Assembly: GCF_017591425.1 (NCBI RefSeq)
Contig: NW_024466512.1
Span: forward strand, 18,107,001-18,171,000
From: Ochotona curzoniae
Taxonomy: Eukaryota > Chordata > Mammalia > Lagomorpha > Ochotonidae
Direction: 5' to 3'
DNA: 64,000 nucleotides
Below, piece by piece: positions 11,999-23,600 of the stretch; position 1 is the first letter of the stretch; every line of letters starts with the position of its first letter. The notes under the pieces were generated by a model. That model was not told the DNA's origin. It made no database searches and saw only the letters and a list, made by a program, of their open reading frames with translations. Position numbers and translations under genes: made by a program.

Positions 11999-14862
11999 CA
12001 AACAAATAAGAAAGAAACCTTAATGATTAGCTTTCTTTGACCTATTATCATGTAAACAGAAGTAGATTCCCAAAGGCAGAAAATATGTCACAGCACAAGG
12101 ATCAGATTACAGTGTGCTTAAGTGAACCATTTGAGGAGCCACAACACGCTGGGAGTTGGACATTCCCAGGAGAAAATGGTGGTGAGGGAACAACACGCCT
12201 GTTCCCTAGGAGAACTGTTGGAACCCTTCCTCCTCCACAGGCGCCCTGCACTGCACAGAGATCCATGAGAGGAAATGTAGGCTGTATGACTTGTCTGTTT
12301 CTAAACAATCGAATCTCTGAACCCATAGTTCTGTTTTTTGCTTATTGCTTTTCTCTTTTGGTGACGAATGTAGCCTACTCACAGGCTATACAAATTCCAC
12401 AAAGTTCACGGAAAGTAAAATTAAAATGGAAGTTAGATTTACCACAGAAAATTTTGAAATTCATGCTTCTAAATCTTCATCGGCAATGCATATTATGAAC
12501 AAAGTATGTACAGATTCAAATTTTGAAGTGATGTCAGTATGTAATCATAAATAAATCAAGACTTTACTTCATGAATTCAATGCATTTATATCACAGGATA
12601 TTCATTAAATCCATTTACAGGGGATATTGAATTTTCTTCCTCAGGTTCAAGGCCAGGGAGGACAGTTGCAAACCATTTCTGTTACTGGCTCCAAATGTAA
12701 GCTTTTTGGAAAAACTGTAATTGCAAAATAACACAGCCTGTTTGGGGGAGACTGAAGTCCCCAGACTCCTGTAAAATCGCAATTCTAGTCAAGTCAGTTG
12801 TTCCAAATCATTCACTAGTGTGTAGTAAGAATCCCTTGGGAAAAGAAGGTTATTATGTCTAATTAGACCTTACAAATTGGAAAGCCACAAAATCTGGGTT
12901 GGCACAGGCTTTCACATTGGCATCTGTGGAGTACCTCTGTTGTATCACTCAACAGTAGCTACATGACTATGTCATCATTTCAAAATAAGAAAAGGGGAAA
13001 GGGAAGAAGAGTAAATCTTACGAGAGTAGGTTGTTGCAGAATCCTGGCCTGGCTGGTGAATCACCGGTGAGTGACAGGTGCTCTGTAATAAATCTCTTTT
13101 TTATGTAGCACCAACAGGAACCTTTGTGATCCTCACATCCCCAGGTTACAAATCGCAGTGTCCATAAACCTTTTAGTGCTGCTGCTATGTCTCAGATGCC
13201 CCTGCTGGACATAGATGCCTCTTCTCGCAGTGGGGTACAGAGAGGGAAGGGCCGTGAAGTGTCATTCTGTCCATGGTACAGTGGTCATGCTTGATGCTGG
13301 GCTGTGATGCACTGATGGCCACATGGGCCTCTGCCTGATATAGAACCCCGATGAAGACAAGTGTGCCTCCTCTCATGTAGGAAGGAACCACGTGCTCATA
13401 TCAGCAGAGGATCATTCTGGAGAACAGTTCTGAAATCATAAGGCTGTATTATATGCTAGCCCGATATTCTGAAGCATGAAATTATCTCAGAATTATTACT
13501 GTCTAAATAAAGAAAAAAATAATCCAAAAACGAGTGCTCACTGGGATGATCTAGTGCTTGTCTCCACCCCAAGAGGCTTAATTGCAAATTGTGTAAGATC
13601 GTAATAATTTCCTTAAAAGATGTTTTGTGCAATTACTGGGCACATTAAAGCTGAATTTATGAGCAAGAAGAGAGCATTCTCTTTTGTCCAAGTTACTCTT
13701 CTCTTGCTCCTACTTTTAGTTAAAGAGTCATTGATGGGTTTATCTGTGTTCTATGTCTTAATGTCGTCATGGAGATTAAAGGCTGAGCCATACATCTCAC
13801 TTGCCAGACAACACAATGCAGCCGGAAGGCTGTGTCTCTAAAACCCTGGTACGCATCTTCAAATGCCATGAACTTCAGTTGTTAACCAAGGGCATATTGA
13901 CTACCCCACCTCTTGTTCCTTTAAAGAGAACAATTCAGTAACGCAATGCTCTCTGTAGGCCCCTGTGCCTGCCTTGCTCTCTCAGCATCTGAGTTATATC
14001 AGATGGTTTAATTTTGCTGCTTGGTAAGTTTTGGCAAACTACTGTAATTTAGCAAAAATGTCATGGAGGATTCACACAAAGCAATACAGGGAAAAAGCAA
14101 GGGTCAAGCCTGAGCCCCAGCTGGGTTCCACTTCCATTGTACTAACTCGATCTAAGTTAGTGTCTTTTACTCTGTCATCATTTACCCTTCTGATATGGTA
14201 TCCTCTACTTAGGCTATGTTCATTTGGGGAAGGAAAAACTTCTGTGCTATAGGCAACAAAAAATTCTCAGTCAAGGGTGTCACAAAGGATTTTCTTGGCA
14301 GGAAAATTCCTTGTCAGAGTCCAGGGGCAACAACTGTTGTTCAGGAACCTGTTGCTCTCTCGATGTGGGATGGGAACCAGCAAACCATGACTTAGAGGTC
14401 GTATGCAGCTCAAAACCTGACTTTGTAACTAAAGTTTATTGTGATGCTGCTATTTTCATTTCTTTACTTTTGTCTAAAGCTCTCTTTGTACTACCATAGC
14501 ATTGACTAATTGACAGCAATTCTGTTGCCCACGGGGGGAAAAGAAAACAAACAAGCAAGAAATTATTTATTGTTTGGCCCATTGAAGAACTTGGTTGCAG
14601 TTGGAAAGTCTTAGATAAATTATATACACATGGTAAGGGTTACTAAGGCCATATTTCGTAAGGTGGTAGAATATTGGCTAGCATTGGAAATTCCCACATA
14701 CTGGAAGAAGGGAGAAATGTGGAGTAGTTATATAACAAATATAAAAGTCCATTTTGCATCTTATTATCTTCTGAATATTTGCTGTACACCACTAGTTCAC
14801 AAAATTTTATTGTACTCTTCAAAAGTTTTAGAAGAAAAAATTTTTAAATGGGAGTGAATGGT
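11999..14862. other. Unique non-coding stretch
   Basis: No repeat or gene recognised in 2.9 kb. The longest frame (12037-12498 plus, 153 codons) begins at TTG and resembles no family. Several other frames are under 95 codons. Confidence 0.5.
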
Positions 14863-14875
14863 AACAATATCAGCG

Positions 14876-15210
14876 GGTTTTTTTTTTCAAGATTTATTTT
14901 ATTTTTTATTTTTTTTTGAAAGGCACATATACACGGAGGAGAGACAGAGAGAAAGATCTTCCGTCCGATGATTCACTCCCCAAGTGAGCGCAAAGGCTGA
15001 TGCTATGCCGATCCGAAGCCAGGAGCCTCTTCTGGGTCTCCCATGCAGGGGTACAGGGTCCCAAAGCTTTGTGTTGTCCTCAACTGCTTTCCTGGGCCAC
15101 AGGTAGGGAGCTGATGGGAAGCAGGGACACCAGGATTAGAACCGGCACCCATATGGGATCGCGGGCGTGCAAGACGAGGACCTTAACCACTGTGCCATCG
15201 CGCCGGGCCC
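14876..15210 (-). mobile_element. Young full-length C-type SINE, antisense, with target duplication
   Basis: Complete antisense copy: T-rich reversed tail at 14878-14920, TCTTCCGTCCGATGATTCAC, CACCCATATGGGATCGCGGG, and a reversed head ending CATCGCGCCGGGCCC. The flanks carry a 13-bp target duplication, AACAATATCAGCG at 14863-14875 and AACAATGTCAGCG at 15211-15223, with one mismatch. Low divergence marks it as recent. Confidence 0.96.
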
Positions 15211-15282
15211 AACAATGTCAGCGTTTTGCCAAATTAGATCTTACTAAATTTGGAAGGTTGAATATCTAAAAATTCAGTTTTT

Positions 15283-15640
15283 TGGACGGGTAGGGGTGTC
15301 TGATATTATAGCTCAGCAGCCTTTGGCACCAACATGCCGTATGAGCACTGGTTGGATTCCTGGAGCATTCAGGAATCCATTTCTGATCCAGATCATTGTT
15401 AATTTGGCTGAGAAAGCAGCAGAGCATAGCCCAAGTATGCAGGGCTCTGCTATCCATGTGAAAGACCTGGAAAGAATTCTAGGCTCCTGCCTTCATCATG
15501 GCCAGACCTGATCATTGCAGCCATTTGGAATATAAACAAGCAGGTGGAAGATCTTTCTCTTTCTTCCCCTCCCCGCCCCCCCCCCCGTCTCCTCTCACTT
15601 TATCTCCAACTAGCCAACTAAATACAACTTAAAAATATGT
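15283..15640 (+). mobile_element. Old C-type SINE with poly-C interruption
   Basis: Sense copy with a strongly mutated head (GTATGAGCACTGGTTGGATT), AGAAAGCAGCAGAGCATAGC, CATGTGAAAGACCTGGAAAG, GCAGCCATTTGGAATATAAA, then the CT-rich block broken by an 11-C run at 15576-15586, and an A-rich tail. Confidence 0.82.
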
Positions 15641-15647
15641 ATATATA

Positions 15648-15996
15648 AACTTATTTATTTATTTAGACAGAGAGACAGACGGGGATCTACAGAGAAAGAC
15701 AGACATCTAGAGTTCCCATGGCTCCCCATCTTGTCTCTTCCACCACCCAGTTATCACCAAATGCTGCAATGGTTGAAATTTGGTCATGCCAAAGTTAGCA
15801 GCCAGAAACTCAGTACAGATCTCACTTTTGGGTGACCAGAACTTAATTGCTTGAGAAATCACTCCCGCCCCTTATGTGTACATTGGCAGGAAGCTGGCGT
15901 TTGGAGCTTCACTGAGATGCTGAGCCTAGGGACTCTTCCAGCAACACGGGTGTCTTAAATGGCATTTTAACCACTAGGCTAAATGCCACAGGGCTT
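15648..15996 (-). mobile_element. Old C-type SINE, antisense, tail-to-tail with its neighbour
   Basis: Starts with the reversed tail (TAAACTTATTTATTTATTTA) and GACAGAGAGACAGACGGGGA, has GCAGGAAGCTGGCGTTTGGA in the body, and ends with the reversed head (TTTTAACCACTAGGCTAAAT). It abuts the tail of the preceding sense SINE, giving a tail-to-tail inverted pair. Confidence 0.8.
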
Positions 15997-16540
15997 TTCT
16001 AAGTCAGTTCTTAAAGGATTGATAACTTTGATTATTTGTTGTGGAAGTGTCTACCATAGAAGCCATTGGTCTGCAATAATTTGTACTTAGTCCCTTGCAT
16101 ATTTTCTTGAGTCAGTTCACCAGTAGGTGAAAACTTTGTGAGGTTCAGAACGTATGCATCTGGTGAAAAAGGAGAAGGATACAACTACCTCTAGAAATGA
16201 AACAGAATAAAGTCTGCTTCTATGTCTTCCTTACACATTGGCCTTGCCATTGTTGAGAGCAGTGGCAGAATATATATCCATCTAACATCAGGGATACCAA
16301 ACATATCAGATACTAATGCCTGGAAGAATCATGGTGAGTGAGTGTTTGTTTTACCAGAAATTAAGTTTGATAGGAGCTTATATCTCCTGTGAAGGAAGCT
16401 AAGTATAGACTTGTCCCTAGCCAAGCATTCAGAAGTGCTCTATTAATCTCTCAGAGTGGAGCATTCTGCCAGAAGCCCACCTAGGAAACTGTCATTAATT
16501 TCATGTCCCTATGTTCTCACTGCACAATTTTTTTCTGCGT
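15997..16540. other. Unique non-coding sequence
   Basis: Nothing recognised between the SINE cluster and the MER5A. Confidence 0.55.
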
Positions 16541-16700
16541 TAGTGGTTCCGAAACTTTAATTAGCATTATAAGTATCCATTTTGTTTGCTAAAATTTAGA
16601 TTTCTCAATTCAATTTGTGAAATGTTCATTTAGTAGACTTGGGGTGGGATCCAGGAATCTGTCTTTCTCAGAAGCACTTTAAATGATTCCAATCTTAGAT
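16541..16700 (+). mobile_element. MER5A (hAT-Charlie non-autonomous DNA transposon)
   Basis: Opens TAGTGGTTCCGAAACTTTAA, parallel to the MER5A terminus CAGTGGTTCTCAAACTT. Inside are TTAGTAGACTTGGGGTGGGA and CAGGAATCTGTCTTTCTCAG, matching the order of the MER5A consensus. Length and divergence fit an ancient eutherian fossil copy with no coding capacity. Confidence 0.8.
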
Positions 16701-16805
16701 TTATATTAACGGGGACTTGTATTTGTTTCTTATATCTGTGGGAAAATACATTCTCTGAATTTGAATCTTTTCACCTATAAATAGTTATAATGTTGTCTCA
16801 CTAGG

Positions 16806-17195
16806 GAGCGGGCATTCAGCCTGGAAGTTAAGATGCCTGGTATTCCATATCAGATACCTTGGTGTGCTTCATAGCTCCGGCTACTGACTCATGTAACTAA
16901 AAATACCAGAAGACAGTGGTGGAGGCTCAAGTTACTGGGTTCCTGTTACCCATGAGGGAGGCCTGTATTGGGTTCAAATTCAGGCTCTGACCTCCATCCC
17001 AGCCCTTCGGTAATGTATAGCCAAAGAGACAGCAGATGGTGGCTAATGCATTTGGGACCTTGAAACCCATTTGGAGATTCAAACTGAGTTTCTGTTTTCT
17101 GGCTTCAGCCTTGCCCATTTCCACGACATTGTGTGCGTTTGCAGAGTAAACCACTTGATGGGAGAGCTCTTTTACTGATATATATAATATTTTTT
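16806..17195 (+). mobile_element. Old C-type SINE, tail invaded by a younger SINE
   Basis: Diverged sense copy: head remnant GGGCATTCAGCCTGGAAGTT AAGATGCC, then TTCCATATCAGATACC, CATTTGGGACCTTGAAACCC, and AGTAAACCACTTGATGGGAG. A younger copy follows directly after its A/T-rich 3' end. Confidence 0.75.
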
Positions 17196-17211
17196 AAAAA
17201 GTAAAGAAACA

Positions 17212-17537
17212 GGGCCCGGCGCGGTGGCGCAAGTGGTAAAGGTCCTCGCCTTGCACGCCCGGGTTCCCATATGGGCGCCGGTTCTAATCCCGGCAGCCCC
17301 GCTTCCCTTCCAGCTCCCTGCCTGTGGCCTGGGAAAGCAGTCAAGGACGGCCCAAAGCTTTGGGACCCTGCACCCGTGTGGCATATCCGGAAGAGGCTCC
17401 TGGCTTCGGGTCGGCATAGTATCGGCCCGTTGCGCTCACTTGGGGAGTGAATCATCGGACGGAAGATCTTCCTCTCTGTCTCTCCTCTGTGTATATCCGC
17501 CTTTCCAATAAAAAATAATGAATAAATCTTAAAAAAA
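17212..17537 (+). mobile_element. Young full-length C-type SINE with 16-bp target duplication
   Basis: The best-preserved copy in the window. It starts GGGCCCGGCGCGGTGGCGC and has a B-box-like GGTTCTAATCC at 17280-17290. It ends with TATCCGCCTTTCCAATAAAA and a poly-A tail. The target duplication is AAAAAGTAAAGAAACA at 17196-17211 and AAAAAGTAAAGGAACA at 17538-17553, with one mismatch. It serves as the internal reference for the other copies. Frames of up to 161 codons over it on the minus strand are not genes. Confidence 0.98.
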
Positions 17538-17553
17538 AAAAAGTAAAGGAACA

Positions 17554-19525
17554 AAAGTTGGACAGACAATATTGAGGAACACACACACACGAAATGGAAT
17601 TTTCAATAACATGGTGCTTCTGTAGCTCAGGTTTTTTTTTTTTTTAATATTCCTTTGCAGTATTTATTAGGACCCAAAAGAAATTCTTTATCCATGTGTC
17701 TAACATTGAGAAAAATTTATCTCTACTTATGACATACCAGTAAAGAGGAAGTCATTGTAAGGCTTATTACTTCAAACAAAACTCATTTCCTCATTCTTTT
17801 CTCACAGTCAAGATTTTTCAGTGATCTTCAATAATTCATATGGATTAGATAAAGACACATCTGTGTGTTTGGACTTGGCTTGCTCTGAATCACACACTTT
17901 CTCTCATTTGTAAATTCAGATGGGAAAGCCCAGTACCTTGTTGATGTTTGATGCTGCTTCCAGTGCCTGTCAGAAGGCAGGCGACTGCAATTCTCATGGA
18001 ACAAGGATAGTCAGGGTTAACAGCAATTCACGGCATCCATCACTTTTATTGCCCCCAAGGCAGCCCTTCCATTATTTATGCTGCTGGGTGATCTGCTATA
18101 TTTATGGTACAGCTAGTTGTCACAGCTTTAAAAATATGATGGATTCCTAAATTAATCCCATATCCCTTGTCTTGGGCTTGGAGCATGTGTAGTCACAGAG
18201 AGTACAGCAGTATCTGTAATTCCAAAATGAAAGGCCCGTGGGTCGGGTGAAGAACAGTCTGCCCGTTGTGTCTCAGATGGGTCTGTGTTAATAAGACTAA
18301 AGCTATGAACCTGAGACTGAGTGTTGAAACGGGTTGGATCATCATTTATCAGTATACTAATATTTTCAAGTTCCTTGGGAGAAATTCACAAATAAGACAA
18401 AGATTTGCTCTTCAATGTGTTTGATTCCACTTACAATTAATATTTGATGACATGGTGTTGTGATCTACGTTTGGACTGAATATTTATTTCTTTGGTTCTT
18501 GCGTCCTATTCCAAAAGCATTTTAAGCAGAGGCTCTTACTGGTGCAGCTTAAACAAGTGGTAAGGTTTGCTCAGAGGGTGAGGTATACAGACATAACGTG
18601 GGCCATGTGCAGGGAGAGTGAGCCAGAAAGTGAGAGAGTGAGGGAGACAGAACACTACCTCTGTGTGCAGAGTTCATGCACAGGAAGTAAGAGAGCAGGT
18701 GGGCACATGAGAGGGAAAGAGCCAAAGCACAGGTGACAAAGTACAGGAACAAAAGTGGGAGAGCGAATCCCCTCCCCATCACAGATTAAAGGGGCTCTGG
18801 AGGTGAATGGATATTTAATCACGCAACAGGGCCTCCTTTAGGTACCAAGGATAAGTGCCCTTGACTACAGATGGGCAGAAAGGATTACAGAAGTGGGGGA
18901 GTTGTGGTTTCCAAACTCCTGTCACTGAACTAGCTAACTGCCTATCTAGACCATGTCAACTGGATCTGTAGAAATAAAATGGTAGGAATTTTGTAAAAAA
19001 AAAAAAAAAATGTGCTCTGATTGCTAAGAAGAAGAGTGATGATAAGAATGACTACGCACTTTGGGAGATCTAAAGAATGGATAAAATGTTGGCGGGAGAA
19101 GCTGGGAAAAGTTCCTGTGTGAGGAATGGTACAAGCAAAGCTATAGAATTGGAGAGATCAAGGGAAAGGTCAACCTGAAACTAGTAGTCTGTACAAGCAA
19201 GACCCTACAAGGTCAAGAGAAGCATTGCCACTTAACCTGAGAAGCAATGATAAACCTAGACATTAAGAGGTTTCTCTATATTTGGCACACAAATTTGCCA
19301 TACAATTAGTAGAAATTAGAATGAACAAGCAGTACATCAGAGGAATTATTACAGGTATACAGACTATAAGAAAGCCTGAAGTCAGAGTAGTATTAGAAGA
19401 TTTTAAGCCATCTGAACATGCATGATAAAGGCTTGGGAGAACGGGCATTAAACTTGTTAAAATTTGACTCAGCATTCAGTAGTGTAAATCCTTACCATGG
19501 CCTCCACAATCTGGACACTTCTCTC
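17554..19525. other. Unique non-coding stretch
   Basis: No gene recognised. It holds a T-run at about 17631-17645, a purine-rich GAGTGAG-type segment at about 18600-18660, and a 16-A run at 18995-19010. Sequence at 19090-19260 (GTGTGAGGAATGGTACAAGC, GCAAGACCCTACAAGG) faintly recalls an ancient L2-type repeat, too weak to call. Confidence 0.5.
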
Positions 19526-19542
19526 CTTGATAAACCTTTTTT

Positions 19543-19872
19543 AAATGATTTATTTATTGTTTTAATTGGAAAGTCGGATATACATAGAGGAGAAGAGACA
19601 GAGGGGAAGATCTTCCATCCATTGATTCACTCCCCAAGTGGCCACAACAACTGGAGCTGAGCCAGTCAGAAGCCAGGAGCTAGGAGTTACTACTAGGTCC
19701 CTCATGTGGATCCAGGGTCCCAAGGCTTTGAGTCGTCCTTAGCTGCTTTCCTAGACCACAAGCAGGGAGCTAGATGGGAAGGTGGGCTGCCAGAACAGGG
19801 ACCAGTGCCCATATGGGTTGCTGACTCTTGCAAAATGAGGACTTTAGCCACCAGGCTACCATGCCAGGCCCC
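19543..19872 (-). mobile_element. C-type SINE, antisense, full length
   Basis: Reversed tail (TGATTTATTTATTGTTTTAA), GGGAAGATCTTCCATCCATT, GATTCACTCCCCAAGTGGCC, GTGCCCATATGGGTTGCTGA and reversed head ending ATGCCAGGCCC. A likely target duplication is TGATAAAC at 19528-19535 and 19873-19880, with looser similarity on either side. Intermediate age. Confidence 0.93.
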
Positions 19873-20049
19873 TGATAAACATTTATTACCAGTTTTCCAG
19901 CTCTCTACCATACCCCACGCACTAGTTTTCTTACAATCACTCCAGTCAGGCAAGCACATCTCATGTTAGGCTTCGCCCTTGAGAAGAAAGGGGTTCTTCC
20001 TCAGGATAACTGCCAAGCTCATTCCCTTGTGTTTTCAGGATCTTTGATC

Positions 20050-20355
20050 AAATGTCCATTCTCACTAAGCTTCACCGTGTAAAACTGAAAATCACCCTAC
20101 ATCTACCCCATCTCAAACAGTGTTTTCCACCCTCCCTCATCATTTCCTCTATAGTTCACCTCACCTTCTCATCTAGAACACAATGTCTTTACTTAGTTAA
20201 TATATTAGATATTCTCTAGCCATACCTTCTTGTGAATATGAGCCACAAGGACAGGATTTGTATCCATTTTGTACTTATTGACAGATGCCACACGTGTCTA
20301 GAAAAATGCCTGACATTAAGTATTTTTAAAACATGAAATTCTTGCTGAATGACTA
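20050..20355 (+). mobile_element. L2 3' end
   Basis: Shows the usual terminal order of mammalian L2: a C/T-rich stretch, then GAATATGAGCCACAAGGACA GGATTTGTATC, AAAATGCCTGACATTAAGTA and TTCTTGCTGAATGAC, parallel to the consensus pattern of GAGGGCAGGGA, GTGCCTGGCACATAGTAGG and TGTTGAATGAA. Ancient and non-coding. Confidence 0.75.
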
Positions 20356-22425
20356 AACAAGTTACGCTTCATTTCTGTTTCGACAGCTTGCTTTTGGATC
20401 CCCTAGATACAACTTATGTCTCACTGTTCTATTTTTATGTTTCATAGAACATGAGTTTTTGCCACTTTGTTTTCCCCTGCAACTTTGTTTTTCTATTCAT
20501 GAACACTGTCCCCAGTTTGACTTTGTTGGATTTATAACCATCTTATTTCTGTGGAGTGGAGGCTTACATGAAATCATTGTATAAGCAAAACTGCTTTTCT
20601 GTACACCTGGGAAAATTATTCCTGTCTTGTTACTGTATAGGTCACAATCAAGAAATCCCTATTATCTCTCTTCATTCAAGTCGTTCATATTTCAAATGCA
20701 TTGAAATTTTCATTAGGAAATCCTGTTGAATTTGGTTCTAGGCAATTAATAGCTATGATGATAAATTGTTTCCATTTTCATCACATTTCCTTTGTATCAA
20801 GCCCAACACATTGGCAGAAAATTGGCAGAAACACAGCAAGAAATATTTCATGTGATTTGTAGCTACCCCCAAGTGATTTCCATGCTTTTTTCATGTCTTT
20901 TACAGGGTAAAAACACCATTAACATGTCATCCCATAACTTACCCAATGCCAGTGCATCAATGGCCTCGGCCAGGCAAGCTTAGGGCCATTTTAAAATGTG
21001 TGGTCAGGTAGAATTAAGGAAAGTTTAAAATAATACCCACTAAATCTTCCTGTGGACTTGTGTTCATATCTTGTAATGTCATTTCTCCTGTTGTGTATTA
21101 ACAAGTAGGATCATAACTTCTCTAGGCACATGAAATTCAGTAGCTATATGAAGCTGTTTGAGTAACTCAGACATGTTGATGATTTCAGGTAGATTTTTGG
21201 TGTACTTAACTTCCTTCCATGTAATCCTTGTGGAAATTCATTGAAAACAAATCTGAAAGTCAACAATTTTACATTCCAAGTTCTCTTTTGTGCCTAAACA
21301 TTTGCTAAGAAATGCTGTGCAACAAAAAATATTTCTCTGAGTATCATTAGCTATAAAAGTAACACATGTGAGTTGAGAAAAATAAACATTTAAATATAAA
21401 GAAAATTTAAATTGGCATTACAAAACCTCTAGAAGTATCATGTGAACATTGAGGGGAATATCAGTGTATTACGGCCCATGGTCTGATCCTTATCTCTCTT
21501 GTTAGTATCAGGAATATTTTCCATGGTTACTGAATGATTTTAGAAGCAAAAACAAGAAATGAATATAGGATGTTCTTTTAAAAATCGGAAGGAAGGCAGG
21601 TATTTTGGACTTCCTGTGCTAACATTCTTCCCACATCAGAATATGAGTACATGAGATGCGTTATTAAGAATAGAAGTATGAGGCATTTTAATGACTACGG
21701 AGTTGACGTCAAACATGTCATCATCCTCATCAGTGAGAATTTGCTGAGTTCTTCATATTCATTGCAATTATATATAGCTGAACACATATGGTGTGACTCA
21801 AAATATAATCAATACTAAAGTAGCTCTTGGAACCAAACGTGCTTGTGGGTTTTTGCTTCATAGACAAACTTTATTTGGCATATGCCAATAGCTTGTTGTA
21901 ACACAGAACTCTGCTGCTTCCTCACCTTCATTGATGAAGAGTATGCAAGATTTTTAGGATGACTAGTGCCTTCAATGCAGGTGAACCTTGAGGTCACCTT
22001 CACACTTGCCAAGGTTGGTCATGGGAGGGAATGGTCAGTGAAGACAGAGGTTTAGCGAAGTTTAGAGAAATCTAGTGTCCCACAAGTGTTTCAGTATGTG
22101 TACTAAAGAAAGCTAGCAACTCAAATGCACCACAGAGCACTGATAGATTCCTGAGCACACAGCCTATACTTTGGAGAAAATGAGGTATGGGCAAGAAGCT
22201 AAGGATTTATAGACCAATTATGAAGGATGAAATTGAAATTGAGAACAGTCTATCAACTAGTTTATTTTCACTATACCATTTGGGGTAAAGAAGACTAAAA
22301 ACAATTTGAAAAGTACTGCTGAAAATGACGGATCAGTAATTTGAACTAGGAGGGCTCATTAAATTCCTATTTAATTTCCTAGAAATTTTCTTTGTATAAT
22401 GTGACAACTAAGTACTTAATCCTCA

Positions 22426-22456
<31 letters not shown>

Positions 22457-23069
22457 AAAACCACTCAAACTCCCTAGCTGATCAGCCTGTCTGCTGATGA
22501 AGTTTAAGATGCATCCCAGATAATCTGTAGGCCCGAAGAGCTTACAAACCAACAAAAGGTCCAGGTCTTCACCTTAATATAAAGGGCAATTTCCTTTTGA
22601 GACTAAAATTAGATCACAAAAGAACTGGAATACTTAGTTCCAGCATTTCTGCATTTTCCTCTGTTCTGAATGGTTACAGCACAACAGACAGATAATTGAC
22701 ATGTTGTTTTGGCAGTTTTCCTATTATCAAGATTTATTGTAGCACAGAGTAAATATTGACCTGGGCATTGGCCTATCATTTATCCATTAGCTCTGTTCCT
22801 CGTCTTTGTCTCAGCTGGAGGCATCATGATGCATCTTTAACTGTGACCACACTGCTCTAACCATTACCTGAAATATGTTGGAGGCATTGAGTAGCAACAG
22901 TATTGATGAAAAGTAGAAAAAAATTGATCCATGTGGTAAGATAAATAGCCAGCATTTTAAAAACCAAATGGCTAGGGATTTTAAGAAAACAGCTTGAAGC
23001 ATAATACTCAGAAACAACAACAACAACAATCCAAATGCTGAAACAAAACAAAAACAAAACACCTTCAAG
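20356..23069. other. Unique non-coding stretch
   Basis: No gene recognised. An AAAT microsatellite lies at 22427-22460. A possible short SINE head remnant near 21595-21660 is too diverged to call. The hydrophobic minus frame at 22811-23068 begins at TTG and has no family resemblance. Confidence 0.5.
22427..22460. repeat. (AAAT)n microsatellite
   Basis: A near-pure run of eight AAAT/TAAA tetranucleotides, possibly the residual tail of a retroposon that is no longer recognisable. Confidence 0.95.
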
Positions 23070-23600
23070 TGTTATGGTCCTAGGTAGCTAGTTCAGGAAC
23101 AGAAGCTTTAAAGTCACACCTCCCCCACTTTTGTGGTCCTTTCTGCCCACCTGTGATACTCACCTGTCATCACTTGGGACCTGAGAGGTGGGAGGTATTG
23201 CACTGTTGTGTAACCACTCCCCGCAGAAGCCCTCATAAAGATCCATGATAGGGATGGGCTGTCTCTCTCTTGGTCATGTGCCTCTTTTGCTCTAGCACTC
23301 TGATTCCAACCTCCACACTACCTGCTTGCTCTCTGACTTCTGCAACATGGACTGTAAGGACAGGTAGCCCCTGAGCATGGCACCTGTGTGTCTGTATTCC
23401 TCACCCTCTGTTCACTACCTGTGTGAGTCAGTGAAGGCATTAATGCTAAGTGCTTTGTATTTCTAATCTGTGCATTTTCAAGAGCTCCAAGGGAGGCGAG
23501 AGCTAGCAGTAATAAAATGTGGACAGAGAAACCAGGAATAAAGGTGAATGCTTGCAGTTTTGTAAGTGTGTCCGGGTTGCTCGCTGCATGTCTCAGGATA
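23070..23600 (+). repeat. Possible solo LTR of MaLR type, unclassified
   Basis: Opens TGTTATGGTCC, as MaLR LTRs often do. Next come GAGAGGTGGGAGGTATTGC, a CATAAA box near 23234, a CT-rich block with TTGCTCTAGCACTCTG, GCAACATGGACTGTAAGG, and AATAAA-type signals near 23511-23545. The order is LTR-like, but I cannot match a named family and the right edge is uncertain. No retroviral gene is next to it. Confidence 0.35.

Noticed and set aside
12037..12498. 153-codon plus-strand frame as a gene
   Set aside because: It begins at TTG, has no recognised domain, and overlaps another frame on the opposite strand.
17105..17590. 161-codon minus-strand frame
   Set aside because: It is mostly the antisense translation of the SINE at 17212-17537. 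The same peptide pattern appears over every young SINE copy.
18540..18800. Purine-rich GAGTGAG segment as a repeat family or LTR
   Set aside because: No consistent unit and no family match; only a composition bias.
22811..23068. Hydrophobic minus-strand frame as a small membrane protein
   Set aside because: Starts at TTG. The hydrophobic run comes from the reverse complement of CAACAA- and AAAAC-rich sequence.
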